Source: Schaalia radingae (GTDB taxonomy: Bacteria; Actinomycetota; Actinomycetes; Actinomycetales; Actinomycetaceae). Taken from it: 64,000 bases of DNA. The translations under genes and the position numbers were made by a program. Where the stretch lies: NCBI RefSeq assembly GCF_900106055.1, contig NZ_LT629792.1, positions 620,001 to 684,000 of the forward strand. The letters are read 5' to 3'. Below are positions 17,212 through 26,159 of this stretch, piece after piece (positions within the stretch are counted from its first letter, which is position 1; each line of letters begins with the position of its first letter). The notes beneath the pieces are model-generated. The model saw nothing but the letters and a program-made list of their open reading frames with translations, made no database searches and was not told the origin of the DNA.

Positions 17212-18942
17212 ATGAACAGAAAACACGTAGTTATTGCGGTGTCGTGGATGTCGGCGCTTGCGCTCGCGGGCGTGTACATCTGCAGCGGGTACGTCATCGA
17301 TGCTGTCATCGAGTCAAGGCCGCTGAGCTGGGGGCTGTGGGCCGTTGCGGCTATTTGCGCTGTCGTCACCGGCGTGAGCGCGTGGGCGGCATCGCGTCTT
17401 GCGGGGCACAGCGTCGGCGCTATTGAAAAGGAATACCGTCACCGCATCGTGGATCATGTCTTCGCGCGCGGTCCGGCTGAACGCTCACGCGAGCGCACAG
17501 GCCGAATCGTCAACTCAGCAACCGACGGCGTGGAACGCGTGGCTAACTATCGCGGCACGTTTATCGGTCCGATGATTGCTTCTCTTGCGACGCCGATTCT
17601 GATCGTCGTCGTCATCGCGATTGCCATCGACTGGGTGGCGGCGCTGATTTTGGCACTGGCCATCCCGATCGTGCCGCTTGCCATCGGCGCATTTCGAGCC
17701 GCATTCAAACCCGTCTCGTCTCGTTACCGTTCGGCAGCGCGTTCGCTCGCAGCAGCTGAACTCGATGCTATTCAAGGCCTGTCAGCGCTGACACTGATGA
17801 ATGCCGGCGCGGCAATGGGCCGCCACCTGGCTGACCAATCAGAGAAAGTGCGCCGCAGGGTCATGCGATACCTGGCAGCAAATCAGCTGGTCCTGTTCGT
17901 AATGGACGCCGTCTTTTCGCTGGGGATCATCACGGGAGCAGCCTTGCTGGGAACGTGGCGGGCTGGCAGCGGAGCAATCAGCGTGGGCCAAGCTATAGCG
18001 CTGGTCCTGCTGTCCACCATCATGTTAGATCCGTTGGATCGGGTCGGTCAGTTCTTCTATGTCGGCATGGGCGGAATGGCCTCACAACGCGAGATCAAGC
18101 GCCTGACCAGTGAGCCTGTGGCGGTCAGCGACGCGGCAGATGCGATCGACCCGGATGCGCACGGCGTGGCGCAGCGAGGTGCGGGTGATGCGGTGCGGCG
18201 AGGTGCGGGTGACGTGACTCGCGGTTCGGATAGCGAAGAAATTTCCGGAAGCACGGGCGGCACGAGCGGCGCCACCATCGACATCGACCGCGTAAACTTC
18301 GCCTACCAGGAAGGTGTCAACGTCCTCACGGATGCTTCACTGCACATCGGAGCCGGTCAGCATGTCGTACTGACCGGGCCATCAGGAGCAGGAAAAACCA
18401 CACTCGCCACCCTCATATGCGCCAACCGTCGGCCCGACAGCGGATCGATTCGCATCAACGGACACGACCTGACCGACGTGACACTGCAGTGGATTCGACG
18501 CCACATCACCACCGTCGAGCAGGAAACCTACCTGTTTACCGGCACGCTGCGCGACAACCTGCTGATCGCAAACCCACACGCCACCGACCAGGACCTCCGC
18601 CGCGCACTCGACGCGGCCCGCCTCACGCAGACACTGGAGCGCCTGCCCTACGGCTTGGACACGGAAGTGGGAGAGCGTGGCCTGGCCCTATCGGGTGGGG
18701 AAGCGCAACGCGTCGCGATTGCGCGCGCACTGCTCAAGGATGCTCCGATCCTGATCTTGGATGAGCCGACCGCTCACGTGGACCTGAACAGTGAGCACGA
18801 GATCCTGCAGGCGCTCGCCCACCTCACCCAGGGGCGCACAACGCTGACCATTTCGCACAGACGCAACACGATCGACCAGTCAGGACGACGCATCACGATG
18901 TGCGACGGACAGCTGACCGACGGGAAGGCGGCATCCCGATGA
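17212..18942 (+). CDS. ABC exporter half-transporter (permease-ATPase fusion), first of a pair
   Basis: A 576-residue protein with a six-helix type-1 exporter domain (about residues 5-300) followed by an ATPase domain. A Gly/Ala/Arg-rich linker around residues 305-350 contains the near-repeat AQRGAGDAVRRGAGDV. Walker A is GPSGAGKTT near residue 385, the signature LSGGEAQRVAIARALL, Walker B ILILDEPTA. It starts 36 bases after hmuV and overlaps the next half-transporter by 4 bp. Such pairs include CydDC (heme/thiol export) and mycobacterial IrtAB (ferric-siderophore import). Placement behind a heme importer suggests a role in heme or siderophore traffic; no residue identifies the cargo. Confidence 0.85.
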   Translation: MNRKHVVIAVSWMSALALAGVYICSGYVIDAVIESRPLSWGLWAVAAICAVVTGVSAWAASRLAGHSVGAIEKEYRHRIVDHVFARGPAERSRERTGRIVNSATDGVERVANYRGTFIGPMIASLATPILIVVVIAIAIDWVAALILALAIPIVPLAIGAFRAAFKPVSSRYRSAARSLAAAELDAIQGLSALTLMNAGAAMGRHLADQSEKVRRRVMRYLAANQLVLFVMDAVFSLGIITGAALLGTWRAGSGAISVGQAIALVLLSTIMLDPLDRVGQFFYVGMGGMASQREIKRLTSEPVAVSDAADAIDPDAHGVAQRGAGDAVRRGAGDVTRGSDSEEISGSTGGTSGATIDIDRVNFAYQEGVNVLTDASLHIGAGQHVVLTGPSGAGKTTLATLICANRRPDSGSIRINGHDLTDVTLQWIRRHITTVEQETYLFTGTLRDNLLIANPHATDQDLRRALDAARLTQTLERLPYGLDTEVGERGLALSGGEAQRVAIARALLKDAPILILDEPTAHVDLNSEHEILQALAHLTQGRTTLTISHRRNTIDQSGRRITMCDGQLTDGKAASR

Positions 18943-20738
18943 ACGAATCACGCTGGAAGACCTCTGCCAGACTGATCAACGTGGCACGCCCTGTCATGGC
19001 ACCGTTGGGCATCTCGATCACGGCGCGCGTGATCGGAATGGTGCTGCACGTGGCGCAGTACGCAACAGCAGGGTGGGTGATTGGCAAGATTGCCTCCGAT
19101 ATCTCCACGATGCCGCTGCTGACCGTGGCAGTGGTGCTCGTTGTCCTGTCGCTGAGCAAAGCGCTGATGCGCTACCTCGAGCAATTCAGCGGGCACTGGG
19201 TCGCATTCCGCTCCCTCGCATTGCTTCGAGGCTACTTTTACGATCGCCTCGAACCGCAAGCTCCTGCGCGCACCGAAAGCGAAGACTCAGGCGACCTTCT
19301 TTCACGAGTCACCAAGGACATTGACCGGATCGAAGTGTTCTTTGCGCACACCCTCGCTCCCGGCTTGAGCGCCATTATCTGCCCCGTGATCGTCCTGGCC
19401 TATCTGGGATGTGCGGTTTCATGGTGGGCAGTCTTGGCGCTCGCTCCGTTCCTGGTGGCCGTCAGCATAGTCGTCCCGCAGCTGGGGGTGCGTACCACCA
19501 GTGACGCTGCACGCACCATTCGAGCGACCCGAGGCGACCTGTCCCAGCACGTCACGGACACCGTCCAGGGCGTGCGCGAGATCCTGACCTTCGCGAACGA
19601 GGCCGAGCGGCACCGCACGATGCGACAGCTCGAAGATACGATCGATGAGGCTCAGCGGCGCACAACGTCGGTGGTGGCGCTGCGACGCGGGTTGAATCAG
19701 ACTCTCGTCGCGCTCGCCTTGATCGTCCAACTGGCTGTCCTCGCGTCATTGGCGAGGGCGGGCGCAGTGAGCATGGCTCAGATGTGCATGGCGCTGGGCG
19801 TCACCTTGGCATCCTTTGCTCCGGCACTGGCAGTCGAAGACTTCATGGCTGATCTGGACCAGGCCTTCGCATCGGCGCGCCGCATCTTCGCTATCACCGA
19901 GCGTGCCCCGCTGGTGCGAGAACCTGACAGCAGCCAGGTGCGAGACGGTGACGTGAGCGGAAAAGACATGATCGCACTGGATGGTGTCTCATTTGCCTAC
20001 CCGCCGCGCCCGAGCGCAGCAGGACCATCCCCGCAGGTTCTCCACAATGTCACGGTGTCGATTCCGGCCGGAAGAGTCACCGCAATCGTCGGGTCGAGCG
20101 GATCTGGGAAGTCAACGATCGCACGGCTCATTGACCGCATGTGGGACCCCGATCAGGGCGTAGTCAGCATTGGTGGGGCGGATGTGCGCACCGTGACGCG
20201 CCACCATCTACGTTCCATTGTCGTGTTCGCCCCGCAGACCCCGTATGTGTTCAATATGAGTGTGCGTGAGAACCTGCTGCTCGCCTGTCCCGATGCCAGT
20301 GATGAGGATCTGCAGCGTGTGTGCCGCCAGGTGGGCTTGGATCAGTGGCTGGCCAGCGAACCGGATGGTATGAACACCCGGATCGGAGAGATGGGCCAGC
20401 GCATTTCTGGTGGTCAGCGTCAACGCGTCGCCCTCGCCCGCGCACTTCTGGCTGGCGCACCGATTACTATCCTTGACGAGGCGACCTCACAACTCGACAG
20501 CGCTACCGAAGCCGTGGTGCTCGATGGCATTCGCGAAGCAACAGCTGGGCGCACACTGATCATCATTGCTCACCGGATCTCCACAATTCGCGGCGCCGAC
20601 CGAATCATCGTGGTCGACGATGGGCATGTGGCGCAGATCGGCACATACGATGAGCTTGCAGTTCAGGACGGGCCATTTGCCCGCCTTCTGCAACGCGAAC
20701 GCGAGGGCGAGTCGGCCACAGTGCGGGAAAGTGATTAA
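18939..20738 (+). CDS. ABC exporter half-transporter (permease-ATPase fusion), second of a pair
   Basis: A 599-residue partner of the preceding half-transporter. The ATG at 18939 overlaps the upstream stop (ATGA); a longer frame from 18900 lies inside the upstream gene. The membrane domain covers about residues 10-310 with the coupling segment SGDLLSRVTKDIDRIEVFFA. The ATPase shows Walker A GSSGSGKST, signature ISGGQRQRVALARALL, Walker B ITILDEATSQLDS and the H-loop in IIIAHRISTIRGADR. All catalytic residues look intact in both halves, so the heterodimer is probably symmetric in ATP use. Cargo is unknown; see the partner for the iron/heme context. Confidence 0.86.
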   Translation: MNESRWKTSARLINVARPVMAPLGISITARVIGMVLHVAQYATAGWVIGKIASDISTMPLLTVAVVLVVLSLSKALMRYLEQFSGHWVAFRSLALLRGYFYDRLEPQAPARTESEDSGDLLSRVTKDIDRIEVFFAHTLAPGLSAIICPVIVLAYLGCAVSWWAVLALAPFLVAVSIVVPQLGVRTTSDAARTIRATRGDLSQHVTDTVQGVREILTFANEAERHRTMRQLEDTIDEAQRRTTSVVALRRGLNQTLVALALIVQLAVLASLARAGAVSMAQMCMALGVTLASFAPALAVEDFMADLDQAFASARRIFAITERAPLVREPDSSQVRDGDVSGKDMIALDGVSFAYPPRPSAAGPSPQVLHNVTVSIPAGRVTAIVGSSGSGKSTIARLIDRMWDPDQGVVSIGGADVRTVTRHHLRSIVVFAPQTPYVFNMSVRENLLLACPDASDEDLQRVCRQVGLDQWLASEPDGMNTRIGEMGQRISGGQRQRVALARALLAGAPITILDEATSQLDSATEAVVLDGIREATAGRTLIIIAHRISTIRGADRIIVVDDGHVAQIGTYDELAVQDGPFARLLQREREGESATVRESD

Positions 20739-20844
20739 GATCGGTTAGAAGTACACGACTGAATCGTCGAGAGCGGGTCGTGCGGCATGCGCGACCAGGA
20801 TTGTGGTGCGCACAGCGATGCGCACATGCGAGGAGCCACGTTTT

Positions 20845-22104
20845 ATGGAGCGTCTTACAGGCTGGAAGAAAAACGACGCGTGGGGGTCAACCGACGCGAT
20901 CCCGAATTTCCTGGGCTCGGAACGCTCTGAGTCGCCTGTGTCAGAAGTGTGGTTCGGTGATCATATCGACGGTCCGACGTCGCTGAATGAGAGCGACATA
21001 ATCCTTCGCGACCTCATCGATCAGGATCCCACTGCCATGCTGGGCGACGGGTTGCTGTACTCATTCGGACCGCGTCTGCCTTTCCTGATGAAACTCATCG
21101 CGCCGGCAGAAGCCCTGTCACTGCAGGTGCACCCAACGAAGGAACTCGCACGCGAAGGGTATATTCGCGAAGATGTTCTAGGCATTGAGCGCACAGCCGC
21201 AGATCGCACCTACCGCGACATGAACCACAAGCCGGAAATGATTTATGCTCTCACCGACTTTGAGGCGCTTGTGGGCTTTCGAGTCCCACGTAAGGCGCGC
21301 CGGTTGCTGGATGGTCTGGAAGGCATGGTTGCCGATTCTCTGCGCAAGCGTCTCAGACTCGCTACCGTGCGATCTGGGCTCAAGATGCTGATCGGCTGGC
21401 TTTTTGATGAGGACTCTCCGGCGACGGCCGAGGGAGTGTCAGAATTTGCCGCATCATGCGCGCAGCGCCTGGAGCGCGGCACGTCTCCGTCCCGACGCAC
21501 CGATGAGATGGTCACGCGGTTGGCCGCCAAGTACGTGGGTGACCCCGGTATCATCGTCGCATTCCTGATGAATCCAGTGTCGTTGCGTCCCGGTGAGGCC
21601 GTCTATATTCCACCTCGCCAGATCCACTCCTACCAGTCGGGATTGGGGATAGAGGTCATGGCGTCCTCTGACAATGTGGTGCGCGCGGGCCTGACCCGCA
21701 AGTATGTCGATAGCGCTCAACTGGTGGAAATTGCCGAGTTTTCTGCGTTGCCGCCCATTCGCGTTGCCGCCGAGCACCCCAGTGAAACGACCGACACATT
21801 CCTGGCACCGGCCCAGGAATTCTCCCTTTCTGTCACCACTCTTCCCGGCACAACGCCCGGCACGCGCGACGTTGCAGGCGAGCCCGTACAGGCCACTGCG
21901 CCAGGTCCAGTTCTGATCCCAGGGGAGGGACCGCGCATCTTGATGTGCTTGGACGGCAGCGTTGATGTCATGACCACTGCTCCGCGCGCCCACTCAGCTG
22001 CTCACGTGACCATGACGTGTGGTCAAAGCGTCTTCGTCGGTGCATGCGAGAAGGACATTTACGCCAGCGGACACGGCCAGCTCATCCAGTGCGCCACGCC
22101 GTAA
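20845..22104 (+). CDS. manA: Mannose-6-phosphate isomerase, class I
   Basis: A 419-residue zinc-dependent cupin enzyme interconverting mannose 6-phosphate and fructose 6-phosphate. The start MERLTGWKKNDAWGSTDAIP follows GAGGAG at a good distance and matches the family N-terminus. Zinc ligands can be seen in LQVHPTKE (Gln, His), HKPEMIYALTDFEAL (Glu) and RQIHSYQSGLGIEVMASSDN (His). The C-terminal domain is somewhat divergent but complete. It stands alone, about 100 bases after the ABC pair and before the AT-rich island. It would feed mannose into glycolysis or supply GDP-mannose precursors. Confidence 0.93.
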   Translation: MERLTGWKKNDAWGSTDAIPNFLGSERSESPVSEVWFGDHIDGPTSLNESDIILRDLIDQDPTAMLGDGLLYSFGPRLPFLMKLIAPAEALSLQVHPTKELAREGYIREDVLGIERTAADRTYRDMNHKPEMIYALTDFEALVGFRVPRKARRLLDGLEGMVADSLRKRLRLATVRSGLKMLIGWLFDEDSPATAEGVSEFAASCAQRLERGTSPSRRTDEMVTRLAAKYVGDPGIIVAFLMNPVSLRPGEAVYIPPRQIHSYQSGLGIEVMASSDNVVRAGLTRKYVDSAQLVEIAEFSALPPIRVAAEHPSETTDTFLAPAQEFSLSVTTLPGTTPGTRDVAGEPVQATAPGPVLIPGEGPRILMCLDGSVDVMTTAPRAHSAAHVTMTCGQSVFVGACEKDIYASGHGQLIQCATP

Positions 22105-22478
22105 ACATCTTCCGAAGAAAGTAGAGGGGGAGACGGCCGCTCGATGTAGGCAACGTTAGTTGTCAATTTCGCATTTTGGTGAGTATTTCAGCTGCCGGGC
22201 ACAGCCATATCTACAATTTTCTGCGCTCCAAGTAAACGGGTTTCTGAAGGCTCTTAATTGGAAGCGAAGCGAACAAAGCCAAAGTGTGGTGTATAAGTCG
22301 TAGATTTTGGTCGCCAGTAAATCGGAAAATCAAGAGCGGGAGGTTTTGTTGTTGCGCTAGGGGTAGCTGTAGCACAGGAATTCGAATAATTGTCGTTTAC
22401 TTACTTTCGTGGTGTTTATTAGCTATTAGATGTAGTGAAGAACAGAATGAGCAACGACCTCCTCGTTATACTGGTGAC
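22105..22478. other. Intergenic stretch at the left border of an AT-rich island
   Basis: No gene is supported in these 374 bases. Base composition changes from GC-rich to AT-rich here, close to the end of manA. It probably contains the promoter of the LacI-type regulator. I see no tRNA, integrase, attachment site or clear operator. Confidence 0.5.
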
Positions 22479-23507
22479 ATGGATCAGAAAGGTCGGCGCC
22501 GCCCCGTTTTGGCAGATGTCGCGCGCCGAGCTGGTGTTTCGCAGTCCACTGCGTCACGCGCGCTGAGCGCTAAGGCTTCATTAATCTCGACAGCCACGCA
22601 GCAGCGAGTGAAAAAAGCTGCGAAAGAGCTTGGATACCAGACGAATCCGATTGCTAGATCGTTACGCCTATCAAAGACTTCGGTGATTGGAATGATTGTT
22701 CCATCCATCTCAAATCCATTTTTCACAAGGTTAGTTGAGGAAGTTGAACACGTCTTATACGAGAATAACTACTACCTATATCTGTCGGATTCCCGTCGAA
22801 ACTTGGATACAGAGGCGCGCCTATTAAGAGCTTTTGAGTCTGGATCAGTTGACGGTGTACTGATCGTTCCTTGTCATGAAGTAAAGTCTGCTCCATCAAT
22901 TGCTGATTTCACATCCGGTATCCCTCTGATTCAGCTAGATCGTCCCACGACATGCACGAAGTTTTCGGGTGTTGGTATTGATGAACGCCAATCTATGTTC
23001 TCTGTCATCAAGCACCTCAAAGACTCAGGTGCTAAGACGATCGGCGTTGTCACCAGCAAGGAAACTGAGCTTACATCAATGCTGAGGCTGAAAGAGACTG
23101 AAGAAGCCTGTCGCTTTTATGACGTTTGTCTGCCTAGGAAACTTATTGTTGAGGGAGAACATTCAATTAGTGGCGGAGCGGAAGCTGTTGAGACTTTGCT
23201 TGCATCGAATTTGTTTCCAGATGCGTTGGTTTGTTTCAGCGATCTGCTGTCAGTAGGCGCGATAAAACAATTGAAGGATCAGGGAATTGGCGTTCCCGAG
23301 GACGTCCTTGTCACTGGTTTTGATGATACGCCTTTTGCTGAGTTATTTAGACCGTCCTTAACAACGGTTCGCCAGCCTGTTGAGCAGATGGCGCGCACGG
23401 CCGTATCGATGCTCCTGGAAGCTTCTAGCAGTGTGAGTCACTATCGATTGCCTGGACGGCTGATAAGACGTGAATCAACGCTGCTAGAAGCTTCGTATCA
23501 GGATTGA
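22479..23507 (+). CDS. LacI-family transcriptional regulator
   Basis: A 342-residue repressor-type regulator. The helix-turn-helix and hinge are clear: PVLADVARRAGVSQSTASRALS, then LGYQTNPIARSLR. A periplasmic-binding-protein-like effector domain begins at SVIGMIVPSISNPFFTRL and ends with the family segment VTGFDDTPFAELFRPSLTTV. The ATG at 22479 is used; upstream codons from 22284 would add an atypical Cys-rich extension. It is convergent with, and 17 bases from, the RpiB-like gene of the sugar importer operon, and is AT-rich like that operon. It is the likely local regulator, sensing the imported sugar or its phosphate; the candidate operator is CTTGCGCAAG near 28980. Confidence 0.93.
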   Translation: MDQKGRRRPVLADVARRAGVSQSTASRALSAKASLISTATQQRVKKAAKELGYQTNPIARSLRLSKTSVIGMIVPSISNPFFTRLVEEVEHVLYENNYYLYLSDSRRNLDTEARLLRAFESGSVDGVLIVPCHEVKSAPSIADFTSGIPLIQLDRPTTCTKFSGVGIDERQSMFSVIKHLKDSGAKTIGVVTSKETELTSMLRLKETEEACRFYDVCLPRKLIVEGEHSISGGAEAVETLLASNLFPDALVCFSDLLSVGAIKQLKDQGIGVPEDVLVTGFDDTPFAELFRPSLTTVRQPVEQMARTAVSMLLEASSSVSHYRLPGRLIRRESTLLEASYQD

Positions 23508-23524
23508 TGCCAAGAAAATGTGAG

Positions 23525-24082
23525 CTAGTAGGCTAGACCTATCGGCTGGTCTCCCAACGTAGCTTCCATCGGATCGACAACTTCGAAGTTGTTCGCTTTA
23601 TAGGCTTCATAGTCGAAGTTCTCGCACTCGAGATACCCTATGTGGTGATATTCGTAAAATCCAGGCCAGTTTTCGTAGCCGGATCCCAGCTCAGCTTCAA
23701 GGAAGGCGTCGGCCATCGCCATACCCAGTGGGGCACCGATGTAAAAAGCGCCCATTGCAAGCAAGTTTGCATTGTTAGCTGCAGCCGCTCTCAAGGCAGC
23801 TGGAACGCTTTCGGCAACCGCGGCGTGGACATGCGGTACTTTTGATGCTGCGATATGGATGCCCATCCCCGTTCCGCAAAAGGCTAGGGCTTTGGCAAAG
23901 TTTCCTTCGGCCAGTTCTGCACCAAGGCGGAACCCTACTCTGTGATACATAGGAAGATTTTCGTCACTAGGAGTGATGTCGACGACTTCCCAGCCGCGCT
24001 CGCGCAAGTGATCTGCAACAGCGCTTTTGAGCGGGAATCCTGCGAAATCGGCTCCGACTACGACTTGTTTTTCAGCGGACAT
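23525..24082 (-). CDS. RpiB/LacA/LacB-family sugar-phosphate isomerase
   Basis: A 185-residue isomerase of the RpiB fold. The family motif CGTGMGIHIAASKVP with the active-site Cys is present, as is the N-terminal VVVGADFAGFPLKSAV (in RpiB usually GsDHAGfelK, so the D-H pair reads D-F here). The C-terminal 35 residues extend past classical RpiB, as in homologues from tetrose- and ketose-phosphate pathways. It is the last gene of the ribose-type importer operon, three bases after the permease. It should interconvert an aldose and a ketose phosphate from the imported sugar; ribose 5-phosphate, allose 6-phosphate and erythrulose 4-phosphate are all possible. Confidence 0.82.
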   Translation of the reverse strand: MSAEKQVVVGADFAGFPLKSAVADHLRERGWEVVDITPSDENLPMYHRVGFRLGAELAEGNFAKALAFCGTGMGIHIAASKVPHVHAAVAESVPAALRAAAANNANLLAMGAFYIGAPLGMAMADAFLEAELGSGYENWPGFYEYHHIGYLECENFDYEAYKANNFEVVDPMEATLGDQPIGLAY

Positions 24083-24085
24083 GGT

Positions 24086-25135
24086 CTATTCTTCTTTCTT
24101 CATTGGTTTACGTATCTTGCGAAGCTTTGTACTGTTCAGAGAAATGACGGCAAGCAAAACAGCTCCCCAGATGAGCGGTCTGTAGAAGTTGGAAATACCT
24201 GAGAACATGTTCAGACCTGATGAGAGCATCTGCAGGATGCCGATCGCAACAATTACGCCTAGTAAACGGCCTTTCCCGCCATTCGGATCGACACCCCCCA
24301 GCACGACTATGAGCACGGTCAATAGTGTGTAGGTGGCTCCATAGTCAGCCTTGGCTGAGTTGTAATTGGCCAGCATCACGATGCCGGCGACTGCTGCCAT
24401 CAGTCCCGATATGACATAGGTTCTCAGAAGCAGACTCTTCACCTCTAGCGCCGAGAATACGGCAGCAGTCTCATTTGTCCCGATCATTAGTATTTTCTTG
24501 CCGAATCCGGTTAATCCCAACAAAAAGCCCATAATGAGTGCACATACCACGAATATCAACAAGGAAACAGGAATAACACCGAATAACTTGAAAGAAAAGA
24601 CTTGGCCAAACGCCTTAGGCAGCCCGGAGATTGGCTTTCCTGCGGTGAGGATGATCCCGATGCCGCTGAACAGTTCCAAGGTCCCAAGAGTTGCAAGAAT
24701 TGCAGGAATTCTTACGTAAGCGACGAGAATGCCGTTTAGAAGTCCACACAGCGTTCCAATTACAAGTGCACAACCAAATGCTAGGAGAATCGATAGTGTG
24801 GCGCTGCCGCCAGAATCCGAAGTTGGCATGACCGAACGCAGGATCAAAGCGGTGCTGATCGCTGTCACGTTGGCGATTCCAACAACAGACAAATCGATTC
24901 CTGCTGTCAACATTGTAGCTAGTACGCCCAGAGCCATTAGACCATATTCAGGAAATTGGACTGCCATGGATGTCCACGTGCGAAGGCTCAGAAACGAGTC
25001 GGTTCTAATAATCGCGAAGAAAAGACTCACGGCGAGGAAGACTACAAAAAGCCGGGCGATGTACGGATCCTTCTTGAAGAAGTCCTGAACCTTGGTGAGT
25101 ATGCTTGGAGACTTCATTTCAACCTGCTTCAACAT
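24086..25135 (-). CDS. Ribose-type (CUT2) ABC sugar permease 1
   Basis: A 349-residue permease of the RbsC/XylH/AraH family with about nine or ten membrane helices. The family motif appears as MLTAGIDLSVVGIANVTA, followed by GLLNGILVAYVRIPAILATLGTLELFSGI, and near the end VVLGGVDPNGGKGRLLGVIVA. It is encoded one base after a second permease of the same family, indicating a heterodimeric channel. Codons are more AT-rich than in the flanking GC-rich DNA. The sugar is not identified by these sequences. Confidence 0.93.
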   Translation of the reverse strand: MLKQVEMKSPSILTKVQDFFKKDPYIARLFVVFLAVSLFFAIIRTDSFLSLRTWTSMAVQFPEYGLMALGVLATMLTAGIDLSVVGIANVTAISTALILRSVMPTSDSGGSATLSILLAFGCALVIGTLCGLLNGILVAYVRIPAILATLGTLELFSGIGIILTAGKPISGLPKAFGQVFSFKLFGVIPVSLLIFVVCALIMGFLLGLTGFGKKILMIGTNETAAVFSALEVKSLLLRTYVISGLMAAVAGIVMLANYNSAKADYGATYTLLTVLIVVLGGVDPNGGKGRLLGVIVAIGILQMLSSGLNMFSGISNFYRPLIWGAVLLAVISLNSTKLRKIRKPMKKEE

Positions 25136-25136
25136 C

Positions 25137-26159
25137 TCACTCTCCCTCCACTATGCATGCTTTCCGACGATGTTCTCTCATCACCTGGACAGCGGAAACA
25201 CCGGTACCAATTACGATGAGCAGTCCAAGAGCAAAGCGCTGCCAGAAGGTAGGAATACCGGTAAGAATCATTGAGTTTTGTACGACAACGATGAGAGACG
25301 TTCCCAGAACAACCCCCGTCAGTGAACCCGTGCCGCCGGTAATTGACGTGCCGCCCAACACGACCGCAGCAATAACCATCATTTCCATTCCAAGCAAGTT
25401 CGTTGGATGCATCTGGCCCATACCGCACGTACGAGCCATACCAGCCAATGCCGCAATCACGCCGACCAATATGTATAAGACAAACTTGACGCGCCGGACA
25501 GTGACACCTGCTCGCACGGCAGCGGCCTCATCTCCTCCGATAGCGTAGAGAGAGCGGCCAAATGTTGTGTATCGGGTAATCACAAATGCTACAAAAAGCA
25601 CAGCAATTAAAATCAAGATGCTCTTAGGCATTGCGGAAGTAAGACCGCTACTCTTATTTTCCACAATAAATAGTGGTTCACTTCCAAATTCCTTCATTGA
25701 TGACGGAATATTAGGAATTTGCACAGAATTGAGAGCGCCCTGCATGAAGCCCGAAAAGACGTTTGCCGTTCCTAAGGTGACAATAAGCACTGGAACAGTC
25801 AATCGTGAGCAAAACACTCCGTTGAAAGCTCCGAGTAGAGCCCCAAAGACAATGGCAAGTAGAAAAGGAATTGCAATGCCGCCATTGAATGAGTGATCCA
25901 CCAGAAGGCGAGTGCTTGCGTATACTGCAAGAGACGCTAAAGCCGGAAAAGAAACGTCAATGCCACCTGAGATGAGCACTAGGTGTGCACCGACTCCAAA
26001 AAGGCAAGGAACGATTGCGGCATTAATGAGGTCTACGATGTTATTTAGCGTGAAGAACTGACCACTTCGAGCCTGAATAATCACCGCAATCACGCATAAT
26101 ACTAGAAAAACATAAAACTCGTTAGAGCGTTTAAGTTTGTTGAATAGTTTCGTTGTCAT
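25137..26159 (-). CDS. Ribose-type (CUT2) ABC sugar permease 2
   Basis: A 340-residue permease of the same family as its neighbour. Signature segments are LISGGIDVSFPALASLAVYAST, GAFNGVFCSRLTVPVLIVTLGT and VVLGGTSITGGTGSLTGVVLG. It overlaps the ATPase gene by 4 bp upstream and is one base from the next permease downstream. Paired non-identical CUT2 permeases occur in rhamnose, erythritol and AI-2 type importers, which agrees with the binding protein in this operon. Confidence 0.93.
   Translation of the reverse strand: MTTKLFNKLKRSNEFYVFLVLCVIAVIIQARSGQFFTLNNIVDLINAAIVPCLFGVGAHLVLISGGIDVSFPALASLAVYASTRLLVDHSFNGGIAIPFLLAIVFGALLGAFNGVFCSRLTVPVLIVTLGTANVFSGFMQGALNSVQIPNIPSSMKEFGSEPLFIVENKSSGLTSAMPKSILILIAVLFVAFVITRYTTFGRSLYAIGGDEAAAVRAGVTVRRVKFVLYILVGVIAALAGMARTCGMGQMHPTNLLGMEMMVIAAVVLGGTSITGGTGSLTGVVLGTSLIVVVQNSMILTGIPTFWQRFALGLLIVIGTGVSAVQVMREHRRKACIVEGE

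Noticed and set aside
22105..22478. tRNA-associated attachment site for the AT-rich island
   Set aside because: No cloverleaf, no integrase and no flanking direct repeat were found at either border.
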